60,402 nt of DNA from Aquimarina aquimarini (GCF_900299535.1 NZ_OMKE01000037.1:1-60402); one strand, 5' to 3'; shown: positions 25,506 to 34,581, counted from the first letter of the stretch. Numbers and translations are program-made. The notes: generated by a model not told the origin, from the letters alone.

Positions 25506-27017
25506 TTAATTAATCTCTATTGCATTTTCTATTCTTTGTATAGTTTCTTTTTTACCAATCATAGATGCAATTTGAAATAAATCGGGACCTTGTAAGGAGC
25601 CAACTAGTGCAATGCGTAATGGCATCATTATTTTGCCAAAACCTATTTCTTTACCTTTTATCCAGCCTTTTACAATTGTTGAAACGTTGTTTTCAGAGAA
25701 ATCATTGATATCATTTAATATCCTTGTTAGCTCATGCATCAATTCTGGTGTATCTTCTTTCCATGCTTTTTTTACTGATTTTTCATCATATTGAGTAGGG
25801 GAGACAAAGTAAAAATTACTCAGATCCCAAAGATCATTGGTAAAAATTGCACGTTCTTTTACAGTATTTATAATAGTAGGTATGTCTAAGGATGTAGAAA
25901 TACTTTTTTCTGATAGTATTTTTTTAAACTGTTCAGATAATATTTCAGTATTCAATCTCTGTAAATGTTGTTGTTGAAACCATTTTGTTTTTTCAGGATC
26001 AAATTTAGCTCCAGCTTTATTAACACGTTTTAGATCAAATTCTGCAATTAGTTCTTCAAGAGAAAATAATTCTTGTTCGGTTCCTGGATTCCAACCTAGA
26101 AAAGCTAACATGTTGATAACTGCTTCAGAAAGATATCCATCTTCTTTATACCCAGATGCAACTTCATTGGTTTTAGGATCCGTCCATTGTAGTGGGAACA
26201 CAGGAAAACCTCCTTTGATACCATCTCTTTTACCTAATTTACCTTTACCAACAGGTTTTAGTATTAAAGGTAGGTGAGCAAAAGAAGGAGCTTCCCAATC
26301 AAAAGCTTGATATAATAATACATGTAATGCCATAGATGGTAACCATTCTTCACCTCGGATTACATGGGTGATTTTCATTAAATGATCATCTACAATATTT
26401 GCTAGATGATAGGTAGGCATACCATCGCTTTTAAATAAGATTTTGTCATCTAGAGTATTAGTATCAATTTTTATATCACCTCGTATTTCATCATTTAAAT
26501 GCAATGTTTCATCTTGAGGAGATTTAAAACGTATAACAAATGGTACTCCAGAATCTAATCTTTTAGTAACTTCTTCTTGAGAAAGAGAAAGAGAATTAGT
26601 AAGTTTTTCTCTGTTGTGCCAATTATAAATAAATGTTTTTCCATTGGCTTCATGATCTTTTCTATGGGTATCTAAAGCTTCAGAAGTATCAAATGCATAA
26701 TAAGCAAACCCATCTTTTATTAATTGATAAGCATATTGTTTATATAAATGCTTACGCTCACTTTGTCTATAAGGGCCATATTTTTCATTTTTACCAGGTC
26801 CTTCGTCAAAGGGTATTGAACACCAGTTTAAAGAATTCGTAACATATTCTTCTGCTCCAGGAACATATCTGTTTTGATCAGTATCTTCTATTCTTAATAC
26901 AAAAGTTCCATTGTTTTTTTTTGCAAAAAGGTAATTAAACAATGCAGTTCTTACACCCCCTATATGTAAGGGTCCGGTTGGACTAGGAGCAAATCGTACC
27001 CTAATATCTTTCGCCAT
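25506..27017 (-). CDS. gltX: Glutamyl-tRNA synthetase
   Basis: This 503-residue class I synthetase starts at the ATG at 27017 (M-A-K-D-I-R-V-R-F-A-P-S-P-T-G). A longer frame to 27065 adds 16 residues not typical for the family. The HIGH motif is in P-L-H-I-G-G-V-R-T-A, and the KMSKS equivalent is K-L-G-K-R-D-G near residue 260. Helical anticodon-binding domains fill the C-terminal third. With glnS also present, Gln-tRNA is probably charged directly. A minus-strand TATCTTTG (27070-27063) resembles a -7 element. A parS-like palindrome lies about 125 bases upstream. Confidence 0.95.
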   Translation of the reverse strand: MAKDIRVRFAPSPTGPLHIGGVRTALFNYLFAKKNNGTFVLRIEDTDQNRYVPGAEEYVTNSLNWCSIPFDEGPGKNEKYGPYRQSERKHLYKQYAYQLIKDGFAYYAFDTSEALDTHRKDHEANGKTFIYNWHNREKLTNSLSLSQEEVTKRLDSGVPFVIRFKSPQDETLHLNDEIRGDIKIDTNTLDDKILFKSDGMPTYHLANIVDDHLMKITHVIRGEEWLPSMALHVLLYQAFDWEAPSFAHLPLILKPVGKGKLGKRDGIKGGFPVFPLQWTDPKTNEVASGYKEDGYLSEAVINMLAFLGWNPGTEQELFSLEELIAEFDLKRVNKAGAKFDPEKTKWFQQQHLQRLNTEILSEQFKKILSEKSISTSLDIPTIINTVKERAIFTNDLWDLSNFYFVSPTQYDEKSVKKAWKEDTPELMHELTRILNDINDFSENNVSTIVKGWIKGKEIGFGKIMMPLRIALVGSLQGPDLFQIASMIGKKETIQRIENAIEIN

Positions 27018-27140
27018 GATTATTTTTTTTAAAACTTTTCTTGAGGTTTTGTCAATAAGTAGCAAAGATACAATCTTAATAATGCTATTAAAATGAATTA
27101 CTAGGATATACTAAAATTTGTTGGTAGAATGAGATAGATT

Positions 27141-27156
27141 TTTTTCACGTGAAACA
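27141..27156. other. parS-like ParB-binding site 1
   Basis: TTTTTCACGTGAAACA matches 15 of 16 positions of the widely conserved parS consensus TGTTTCACGTGAAACA. It lies in the 295-base gap between gltX and the DUF4175-like gene, the latter starting at 27313. Apart from this site and short promoter-like elements I see nothing else in that gap. Confidence 0.75.
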
Positions 27157-27312
27157 TTGTTTATAGCATATAAAATAAGATTGTATAAATTTAATTGCAC
27201 TTAAGTAAAGTAAAAACGTGTAGGATAGAGGTTTGAATTATCATAAATATAACAATCGCATTGCAAATAAAATTGTAGATTTAGAGGTTAATGAAAAAGG
27301 AAGACTTGATAT

Positions 27313-30300
27313 ATGGAAAATTTTGAGTTCATAAAAAACAAGCTAGAACAGTTTATCAGAAAATATTATATAAACGAATTAATAAAAGGAGTTATACTAT
27401 TCTTTGCGATAGGAGTACTTTATTTTTTAGCAACCTTGTTGATAGAGAATTTCTTGTGGCTGAGTAGAATAGGAAGAACAATTCTATTCTGGTTGTTTAT
27501 AGTAGTTGAGTTAGGCTTATTTATTAAATTTATAATTATACCAATCGCAAAGCTATTTAAACTAGCCAAAGGAATAAATTATGAGAAAGCTTCAGATATT
27601 ATTGGTAGTCATTTTCAGGAAGTAAATGATAAATTATTAAATCTTTTACAGTTGAGTAATGATACTTCTTCATCTGATTTATTATTGGCAAGTATAGAAC
27701 AGAAATCAAGTGAACTCAAACCGATTCCTTTCAAATTAGCCATTAATTTCAATAAAAACAGCACATATTTGAAATATGCGGCGATTCCGGTTATAATTTT
27801 AATGTTATTAGCTGTTTTTAATAAAACTAGTTGGATTTCAGATAGTTATAAAAGAGTAGTAAATTATGAGGTCGCTTATGAACCACCTGCACCTTTTCAG
27901 TTTTATATTGTTAATAAAGACCTTAATGCAATAGAAAATAAAGACTTTGTACTCAAAGTAAAATTAGCAGGAGATATAATTCCTGATAATGCAACAATCA
28001 AATATAATGAGGAAGTATATTTTTTACAAAATGTTGGTGTGGGAGAGTTTGAATATACTTTTGTTCAACCTAAGCAATCTGTAGAATTTGTTTTGAATGC
28101 CAATGGTATTAATTCTGTTCCACGAATGTTATCTATAGTTTCTGTTCCAGCTTTATTGAATTTTGAAATGAAACTTGATTATCCTTCCTATACTAAAAAG
28201 AAAGATGTTGTAATTAAAAGTTCAGGAAATGCAACCATACCAGAGGGCACAAAAATTGATTGGATTGTCTATACTAGAAACACCAATAAGGTAGAATTAA
28301 AAACTAGTGATTCAATCATTTCTTTACAAGATAACGGTGATAATTTTTCATATGATAGGAGGGTGTTTTCAGATTTAGATTATGAGATAACGACCTCTAA
28401 TCAGAGGGTGAAAAATTATGACAATTTATCTTTTAATCTTAATGTGATAAAGGATCAATATCCTGAATTAAATTTAAAATCAAAGATTGACTCTATAGAC
28501 AATCAAACCATATATTTTTTTGGAAGAGTTAGTGATGATTATGGGTTAAGTAAATTAAGACTTGCTTATTATGATACTGATAATTTATCAGAAGTAAAAT
28601 TTAGAAATATAGACATAAACACATCAGAATTTGATGAATTTATTTATTCATTTCCTGGAGATTTAGATTTAAAAGAAGGAGGTAATTATGAATTTTATTT
28701 TGAGGTTTTTGATAATGATGTGTTGCATAATTATAAGAAAACAAAAAGTCAAATTTTTAATTTTAGACAATTAACCAAAGAAGAAAAGGATAATAAGTTA
28801 CTAGAAAAACAAAGCGAAACAATATCTGGTTTAAATAAATCAATAAGTAAATTTAAGAAGCAGGAAGCAGAATTGAAAAGTTTAAGTAAACTACAAAAAG
28901 AAAAGAAAAACTTGGACTATAATGATAAAAAGAAACTTCAGGATTTTTTAAATAGACAGAAGAAACAGGAAAAAATGATGCAGAATTTTTCTAAACAACT
29001 AAAGGAAAATTTAGATCAATTTGATAAAAAAAATGAAGAGCCTTTTAAGAATGCATTAAAAGAAAGATTAGAAAGAAACGAGAATAAGCTAAAAAAGAAT
29101 GAAGAGCTTTTAAAAGAAATTGAGCGTTTGGCAGAGAAGATTGATAAGGAGAAATTGACCAAGAAGCTTGAAGAATTAGGAAAGGAAAATAAAAATTTAA
29201 AGAAGAATCTGGAACAATTATTAGAACTCACCAAAAGGTATTATGTAATAGAGAAACACGAAAAATTATCAAATGAGTTAGAAGAATTATCCAAGAAGCA
29301 AGAAGAATTATCTAATAAAAGTGATGAAGAAAACACAAAAGAAGAACAGGATAAATTAAACAAAGAGTTTGAAAATTTTCAAAAGGAAATGGAGGATCTT
29401 AAAAAAGACAATAAGGAATTAAAGAAGCCTATGTCTATGGATCAAAAGAAGGAGGATGAAAATGCTATAAAACAAGAACAAGAAAATGCAAGTGATAATT
29501 TAGATAAAAAAAAGAATTCAGAAGCAAAGAAAAACCAAAAAAGTGCCGCTCAGAAAATGAAACAAATGAGCAAAGGAATGAAAATGCAAATGAATATGTC
29601 TGGTGAAGAACAGCAGCAAGAGGATATGCAAATGCTAAGACAAATTCTGGATAACCTTGTTGATTTCTCTATAGAACAAGAAGGGCTGATGAAGAAATTC
29701 AAAAAGATAGACATGAATAGTCCAGCATATTCGACAAGACTTAAAAAGCAAAGTATACTTAGAGAAAACTTTATACATATCGATGATAGTTTATATGCAT
29801 TAGCATTAAGAACACCACAGATTACTGAGATAGTAACAAAGAAATTAACCGATATTGAATTTAATATCGATAAATCTTTGGAGTCATTTGCAGAGAATCA
29901 AATTATACATGGTACCGCCAATCAGCAATATACAATTACTGGATCAAATGATCTTGCTTATTTATTAAGTAGAACATTGGATCAGATGCAAAACAGTATG
30001 TCCGCTTCAGGAAGTAAAGGTAAAAGTGGGGGTAAGGATTTTCAGTTACCAGATATTATCAAGAAGCAGGAAGAGCTTAATAAAAAGATGGGAGAAGGAA
30101 CAGAAAAAGGAAAGAAAGAAGGTGAAAAAGAAGGTAAGAAAAGTGGTGATAAAGGTAAAGAAGGAGAAGGGAAGAATGGAAATAAGAAAGGTGATAAAAA
30201 AGGAAAAGGAAAGGATGGTAAAGAAGGAGGAGAAGGTCAAAATGGGGAGGGTGAATCTCAAATGCAAAAAGAAGAAATGAATGGTGAACTGTATGAAATA

Positions 30301-30690
30301 TATAAGCAACAGCAACAATTAAGAAATGCTCTTGAAGACAAAATTAAAAAAGAAGGAATAGGAAATAAACAAGGTGGAAACCTATTAAAAAAGATGAAGG
30401 AGGTAGAAGAAGAACTATTAAATAAAGGTTTTAATAATAACACTTTAAGTAAAATGTTGGATTTAAAACATGAATTACTTAAAATGGAAGACGCTACTTT
30501 TGAACAAGGAGAAGATGAAAAAAGAGAAAGTAAAACAAATCAATTTCAATTTAATAATAATGGTGTACTTCAACTTAACAAGGCTAAACAATATTTTAAT
30601 ACTACAGAAATATTAAACAGACAAACACTACCTTTGCGGCAAAATTATAAACAGAAAGTACAAGAGTATTTTAATAAAGACAATGATTAA
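27313..30690 (+). CDS. Giant DUF4175-like membrane protein with coiled coil
   Basis: This 1125-residue protein of a Bacteroidota family has membrane helices at about 20-42, 55-80 and 155-172. An Ig-like or beta-sandwich extracytoplasmic part covers about 190-490. A long Lys/Glu/Leu coiled coil runs from about 490 to 720, a Met/Gln-rich helical segment follows (about 730-900), and a low-complexity Gly/Lys/Glu stretch lies at about 930-985. The layout matches DUF4175-annotated proteins as I know them. Function is unknown; the architecture suggests an envelope structural or tethering protein. Its last 8 bases overlap ybeY, so the two are translationally coupled. Confidence 0.75.
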   Translation: MENFEFIKNKLEQFIRKYYINELIKGVILFFAIGVLYFLATLLIENFLWLSRIGRTILFWLFIVVELGLFIKFIIIPIAKLFKLAKGINYEKASDIIGSHFQEVNDKLLNLLQLSNDTSSSDLLLASIEQKSSELKPIPFKLAINFNKNSTYLKYAAIPVIILMLLAVFNKTSWISDSYKRVVNYEVAYEPPAPFQFYIVNKDLNAIENKDFVLKVKLAGDIIPDNATIKYNEEVYFLQNVGVGEFEYTFVQPKQSVEFVLNANGINSVPRMLSIVSVPALLNFEMKLDYPSYTKKKDVVIKSSGNATIPEGTKIDWIVYTRNTNKVELKTSDSIISLQDNGDNFSYDRRVFSDLDYEITTSNQRVKNYDNLSFNLNVIKDQYPELNLKSKIDSIDNQTIYFFGRVSDDYGLSKLRLAYYDTDNLSEVKFRNIDINTSEFDEFIYSFPGDLDLKEGGNYEFYFEVFDNDVLHNYKKTKSQIFNFRQLTKEEKDNKLLEKQSETISGLNKSISKFKKQEAELKSLSKLQKEKKNLDYNDKKKLQDFLNRQKKQEKMMQNFSKQLKENLDQFDKKNEEPFKNALKERLERNENKLKKNEELLKEIERLAEKIDKEKLTKKLEELGKENKNLKKNLEQLLELTKRYYVIEKHEKLSNELEELSKKQEELSNKSDEENTKEEQDKLNKEFENFQKEMEDLKKDNKELKKPMSMDQKKEDENAIKQEQENASDNLDKKKNSEAKKNQKSAAQKMKQMSKGMKMQMNMSGEEQQQEDMQMLRQILDNLVDFSIEQEGLMKKFKKIDMNSPAYSTRLKKQSILRENFIHIDDSLYALALRTPQITEIVTKKLTDIEFNIDKSLESFAENQIIHGTANQQYTITGSNDLAYLLSRTLDQMQNSMSASGSKGKSGGKDFQLPDIIKKQEELNKKMGEGTEKGKKEGEKEGKKSGDKGKEGEGKNGNKKGDKKGKGKDGKEGGEGQNGEGESQMQKEEMNGELYEIYKQQQQLRNALEDKIKKEGIGNKQGGNLLKKMKEVEEELLNKGFNNNTLSKMLDLKHELLKMEDATFEQGEDEKRESKTNQFQFNNNGVLQLNKAKQYFNTTEILNRQTLPLRQNYKQKVQEYFNKDND

Positions 30691-31102
30691 TTTTTTTTAC
30701 GAAACAGATTTCGAGTTAAGTAACAGTGATGTATTATCTTCTTGGATAAGCAGAGTTATTTTATCTGAAAATAAATCAGAAGGAGAGATCAATTTTATCC
30801 TATGTAATGATGAATATTTACTTAAGATAAATCAAGAATTCTTACAACATGATACATATACAGACATCATTAGTTTTGACAATAAAGTGGGTAATCAGCT
30901 TAATGGAGATATTTTTATTTCCGTAGAAAGAGTAGAGGATAATGCAAAGAAGTTTAATGTATCTATGCAGGATGAAATGAAGCGTGTTTTGATTCATGGG
31001 GTGTTACATTTTTGTGGATACAAGGATAAGACAGAAGATGAACAAGATGTAATGACAGCAAAGGAAGATGAAAAACTACTATTGTTCCACGTGGAACAAT
31101 AG
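30683..31102 (+). CDS. ybeY: Endoribonuclease YbeY (rRNA maturation)
   Basis: This 139-residue protein acts in 16S rRNA 3'-end processing and ribosome quality control. The zinc motif reads H-G-V-L-H-F-C-G-Y-K-D-K-T-E-D-E (about residues 110-125). The third ligand, His in E. coli (H-x3-H-x5-H), is Asp or Lys here, which I believe is usual in Bacteroidota. The start overlaps the preceding gene by 8 bases. The final codons L-F-H-V-E-Q-stop are encoded by a perfect parS-like palindrome (31083-31098), so the gene end and the ParB site are the same DNA. Confidence 0.92.
   Translation: MINFFYETDFELSNSDVLSSWISRVILSENKSEGEINFILCNDEYLLKINQEFLQHDTYTDIISFDNKVGNQLNGDIFISVERVEDNAKKFNVSMQDEMKRVLIHGVLHFCGYKDKTEDEQDVMTAKEDEKLLLFHVEQ
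31083..31098. other. parS-like site 2, inside the ybeY stop region
   Basis: TGTTCCACGTGGAACA is a perfect 16-bp palindrome (20 bp with flanking AT). It matches parS consensus except for a symmetrical T/A to C/G change beside the CACGTG core. It encodes the last residues of YbeY. Confidence 0.8.
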
Positions 31103-31114
31103 TAGTTTTGTGTA

Positions 31115-31158
31115 TAATATTATCACAATGTTCCACGTGGAACATTGTGATAATATTA
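31115..31158. repeat. Perfect 44-bp palindrome with a parS core
   Basis: Two 22-bp arms meet without a spacer. Outside the parS core the arms are A/T-rich (TAATATTATCACAA on the left and its complement on the right). As RNA it would fold into a long hairpin followed by A-rich sequence, so termination is possible, but the parS core argues for a protein-binding role. Confidence 0.9.
31129..31144. other. parS-like site 3, centre of the 44-bp palindrome
   Basis: TGTTCCACGTGGAACA, identical to site 2. It lies 46 bases (start to start) from site 2 and 52 from site 4, all between ybeY and mnmG. Confidence 0.82.
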
Positions 31159-31180
31159 AAAAATAGATTTAAAAAAATCA

Positions 31181-31196
31181 TGTTCCACGTGGAACA
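31181..31196. other. parS-like site 4, in the mnmG leader
   Basis: TGTTCCACGTGGAACA, identical to sites 2 and 3. It shares 24 bases with site 2 (the palindrome plus AATAGTAGT), and ends 14 bases before the mnmG start codon, so ParB binding here could affect mnmG expression. Confidence 0.82.
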
Positions 31197-31210
31197 ATAG
31201 TAGTAAAATT

Positions 31211-33082
31211 ATGTTTGGAATAGAATACGATGTTATAGTAGTAGGAGGAGGTCATGCAGGAAGTGAAGCGGCAGCCGCAGCAGCTAATTTAGGATGTAGC
31301 ACGTTGTTGATTACAATGAATCTACAAAACATAGCTCAGATGAGTTGTAATCCAGCTATGGGAGGAATAGCAAAAGGACAAATAGTAAGAGAGATTGATG
31401 CATTAGGAGGGTATAGTGGTATTATAAGTGATAAGACCGCAATACAATTTAAAATGTTGAATAAGTCAAAAGGACCTGCAATGTGGAGTCCAAGAGTGCA
31501 AAGTGATCGAATGCGATTTGCAGAAGAATGGAGGTTGATGTTAGAGCAAACTCCAAATCTTGATTTTTATCAAGAAATGGTAAGCGGACTTATTATAGAA
31601 AATGGAGCGGTAAAAGGAGTGCGAACCTCTCTTGGAATTGAAATAAAAGGAAAATCTGTTGTGTTGACTAATGGTACTTTTTTAAATGGATTAATTCATA
31701 TTGGAGAGAAACAATTTGGTGGAGGTAGAGCAGGAGAAAAATCTGCTACTGGAATAACAGAACAGTTAATTGATTTGGGTTTTGAGGCTGGTAGAATGAA
31801 AACGGGAACACCCCCAAGGGTAGATGGTAGATCTTTAGATTATTCTAAAATGATTGAACAACCAGGAGATGAGAATCCAGAAAAATTTAGTTATTCTGAT
31901 ATAACAAAACCTTTGATAGAACAGAGATCTTGTTATATGACATATACTTCTACAGAAGTACATGATTTGTTGAGAGAAGGTTTTGATAGATCACCAATGT
32001 TTAATGGTAGAATAAAAAGTATAGGTCCAAGATATTGTCCGTCTATAGAAGATAAAATAAATAGATTCGCTGATAAGGATAGGCATCAACTTTTTGTAGA
32101 ACCAGAAGGATGGAATACAGTAGAAGTATATGTAAATGGGTTTTCTACATCTTTACCAGAGGATGTTCAATTCAAAGCGTTAAGATCTGTAGCAGGTTTT
32201 GAAGAAGTTAAATTTTTTAGACCTGGATATGCAATAGAGTATGACTATTTTCCTCCAACACAATTAACACACACATTAGAAACAAAATTAGTTTCTGGAT
32301 TATATTTTGCTGGACAAATTAATGGAACTACTGGATATGAAGAAGCAGCTTCGCAAGGACTAATGGCAGGAATTAATGCTGCATTAAAAGTGAAAGAAGA
32401 AGAGTCTTTTATTTTGAAAAGGAGTGAAGCTTATATAGGGGTGTTAATTGATGATTTGATAACCAAAGGAACAGAAGAACCATATCGAATGTTTACTTCT
32501 AGAGCAGAGTATAGAACGTTACTTAGACAGGATAATGCAGATTTTAGGTTGACACCTAAATCGCATGTTATAGGTTTAGCGTCTGATGAGAGAATGAGAA
32601 GGATGCAGGAAAAAGAAAAAAAGGCATCTGCCTTTGTTCAGTTTTTTAGAGACACTAGTATTACACCTCAAGAAATAAATCCTGTTTTAGAAAAAAACAA
32701 TTCTTCACCAATTAATCAAAGTGGAAAATTGTTTAAGATATTTTCACGACCTCAAATTACTTTAGATGATATTAAAGATTTTGAGAAAGTTTCAAAATAT
32801 ATAAAAGATCATGATTTAGATAAAGAGGTTTTAGAACAAACAGAAATACAAGTTAAATATTCAGGATATATAGAAAAAGAAAAAAATAATGCTGATAAAT
32901 TAAATAGATTAGAAGATTTGAAAATCCCTAAAGATTTTGATTATTCAAAATTAAAATCATTGTCTTTTGAGGCGAAGGAGAAGATGGAAAAAATAAGACC
33001 AGCAACTATTTCTCAAGCATCAAGAATCAGTGGAGTTTCTCCTAGTGATATTTCTGTACTTTTAGTTTATATGGGTAGGTAA
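31211..33082 (+). CDS. mnmG: tRNA uridine-5-carboxymethylaminomethyl(34) synthesis enzyme MnmG
   Basis: This 623-residue FAD enzyme (GidA) works with MnmE to modify the wobble uridine of several tRNAs. The N-terminal FAD loop is V-V-G-G-G-H-A-G-S-E-A-A. S-C-N-P-A-M-G-G-I-A-K-G follows at about 48-58, then G-T-F-L-N-G, R-M-K-T-G-T-P-P-R, and the C-terminal R-I-S-G-V-S-P-S-D-I-S-V-L-L. The length is normal. In many bacteria mnmG neighbours the parAB genes and oriC. Here parAB are absent, but the gene is framed by parS-like sites (three upstream, one about 470 bases downstream). Confidence 0.96.
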   Translation: MFGIEYDVIVVGGGHAGSEAAAAAANLGCSTLLITMNLQNIAQMSCNPAMGGIAKGQIVREIDALGGYSGIISDKTAIQFKMLNKSKGPAMWSPRVQSDRMRFAEEWRLMLEQTPNLDFYQEMVSGLIIENGAVKGVRTSLGIEIKGKSVVLTNGTFLNGLIHIGEKQFGGGRAGEKSATGITEQLIDLGFEAGRMKTGTPPRVDGRSLDYSKMIEQPGDENPEKFSYSDITKPLIEQRSCYMTYTSTEVHDLLREGFDRSPMFNGRIKSIGPRYCPSIEDKINRFADKDRHQLFVEPEGWNTVEVYVNGFSTSLPEDVQFKALRSVAGFEEVKFFRPGYAIEYDYFPPTQLTHTLETKLVSGLYFAGQINGTTGYEEAASQGLMAGINAALKVKEEESFILKRSEAYIGVLIDDLITKGTEEPYRMFTSRAEYRTLLRQDNADFRLTPKSHVIGLASDERMRRMQEKEKKASAFVQFFRDTSITPQEINPVLEKNNSSPINQSGKLFKIFSRPQITLDDIKDFEKVSKYIKDHDLDKEVLEQTEIQVKYSGYIEKEKNNADKLNRLEDLKIPKDFDYSKLKSLSFEAKEKMEKIRPATISQASRISGVSPSDISVLLVYMGR

Positions 33083-33549
33083 TGGAATATGTGGTTATAG
33101 ATAATTCTAAAGCTATTTATACAGAATTAAATTGGAGTATATTAATAGTTTCTGCTATTGGTCTTTTTGTTTATATGATAGGCTCATTTTGGATTGGAGC
33201 TATTTATATACTTTGTGTTGTAATATTATTAAAGGGATATTCTCAAGTTTATAAAATCACAAAAGTTTTTGATAATAAAACCCAGACATATCTTTTTGGT
33301 AAGTTAATTTGGGAATCTAAGTTAGAAGTGTTATTTCCTGATTATATTTCAATATTTCACGCTTCATTTTTGAGTATAGATCGAGAATCTGGAACACATA
33401 GTAGACACAAAAGATGGGTTGTTCGTTTTTTTGCAGATAATAAATATGATACAGTGGGTATCAATAATGATTATAACTACATTTCAGAAAAAGCAATTGA
33501 ATTAGGAAAACTTTTAGAAGTGGAAGTATTTGATGGATCAAAAGAATAA
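33082..33549 (+). CDS. Small membrane protein of unknown function
   Basis: This 155-residue protein overlaps the mnmG stop by one base (TAATG), so translation is coupled. Two close hydrophobic helices (about 18-55, L-I-V-S-A-I-G-L-F-V-Y and I-Y-I-L-C-V-V-I-L-L) form a hairpin. A mostly beta C-terminal part follows, with R-H-K-R-W-V-V-R-F-F. It resembles PH-like or bPH2 membrane proteins by general plan, but I cannot assign it. Its stop codon directly abuts parS-like site 5. Confidence 0.65.
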   Translation: MEYVVIDNSKAIYTELNWSILIVSAIGLFVYMIGSFWIGAIYILCVVILLKGYSQVYKITKVFDNKTQTYLFGKLIWESKLEVLFPDYISIFHASFLSIDRESGTHSRHKRWVVRFFADNKYDTVGINNDYNYISEKAIELGKLLEVEVFDGSKE

Positions 33550-33564
33550 GTTCCACGTGGAACA
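33549..33564. other. parS-like site 5
   Basis: AGTTCCACGTGGAACA differs from sites 2-4 only in the first base, which is the last base of the preceding stop codon. It is followed by T7. Confidence 0.75.
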
Positions 33565-34077
33565 TTTTTTTGTGAATGTTTTTTAGCAATTCTAATTCGA
33601 GTTTATAAAGTGATTTAAACTTTTTTGATTCTGGCGAAAAATAGTTGTTTTTTGACCAATTGAATAAGTTTAAATTACTTCTATATATAAAAACAAGTAA
33701 AAAATATAAGTACAATATTAATAACAAGTATACTTTTTTATAAATCTGCTTTCTTGTATAAAGAAAATTTGAAATAGTATTTGTTAAATATATAATACGA
33801 TCTGTTTTGTGTTTTGAAACAATATTATAAAAAGCGTCAGTTTGAAGAGAAACTCTGTATCAAGAATAGTTTTAGAATCAAAAAACTATTTCTGATACAT
33901 TTCTTACTAAAATTAAAACTATTGAATTGATGAATATGTAATCCAAGAATATCAAAATGATGATAGGTTAATACAATATTAATATGTGATTGAATTAAAC
34001 AGGATAGGATGATAGTTATTTTCTAAGAATTTAAATATTCTATTATAAATAATAGATAAATATCATAAAATAGAAAT
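33550..34077. other. 528-base gap with one ParB site and an imperfect inverted repeat
   Basis: Besides site 5 it holds an imperfect inverted repeat at 33857-33898 (GTATCA...TAGTTTT against its complement with two mismatches). The rest is A/T-rich with no supported gene. A minus-strand frame at 33461-33727 is mostly hydrophobic low-complexity sequence crossing the palindrome and is not credible. Confidence 0.5.
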
Positions 34078-34563
34078 ATGATAAATAAAATTAGTGTCTT
34101 GTTAATATTATTCTCTCTGTTTTCATGTATTCCTGTTCATAGAGTTAAACAAGTTGATAATTTTAGAATAGAATTAGAAGATGAGTTTAATGATGAGCAA
34201 TTTTTATTTAAACCACTGTTTTCTTATGGTGATGTGAAACGATCGTTACGAAAACAGTTTAAATTAAAAAATAGTCAGAAATTAGAAAATTTTGAAGCAA
34301 AACTATTTGATGAATTCGAAATGGATTTTAATGTTATAATAAGTTTTGAAGGAGATAGATCTGTTACTTCAAATTATTTACCATTTGTTGTTTATGGTGA
34401 TGAACCAGAAGAAATGGTAGGAGAATTAGAAGTTTTTGTAAAAATTAAAATATTTGATAGTAATGGTGGTAATTGTTTATCTACTCATTCTTTATTTTAT
34501 GACAAAACACGATCCTTTTTGATTCATCTCAAAAACAATATAAAAAAAGAACCTTTATTTTAA
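34078..34563 (+). CDS. Lipoprotein of unknown function
   Basis: This 161-residue protein has a lipoprotein signal (I-S-V-L-L-I-L-F-S-L-F-S-C, Cys at about residue 17). The mature region is charged, with repeated Phe, Glu and Asp, and shows alternating strands in its second half (E-F-E-M-D-F-N-V-I-I-S-F). I do not recognise a family. It is 18 bases upstream of the methyltransferase gene on the same strand, so the two probably share a transcript. Confidence 0.6.
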   Translation: MINKISVLLILFSLFSCIPVHRVKQVDNFRIELEDEFNDEQFLFKPLFSYGDVKRSLRKQFKLKNSQKLENFEAKLFDEFEMDFNVIISFEGDRSVTSNYLPFVVYGDEPEEMVGELEVFVKIKIFDSNGGNCLSTHSLFYDKTRSFLIHLKNNIKKEPLF

Positions 34564-34581
34564 ATCAACAGTATTTACTAT

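Noticed and set aside
30046..30318. Frames overlapping the Gly/Lys/Glu-rich part of the DUF4175-like gene
   Set aside because: Purine-rich low-complexity DNA keeps all frames open; products are Lys/Arg or Phe/Leu runs.
31013..31021. TGTGGATAC resembling a DnaA box (8 of 9) in ybeY
   Set aside because: It is a single copy inside a coding region with no A/T-rich unwinding element or further boxes nearby, so oriC itself is not shown to be in the window.
30963..31181. Minus-strand frame with M-F-H-V-E-H crossing the ParB sites
   Set aside because: The motif results from translating a palindrome; the rest overlaps ybeY antisense and has no family features.
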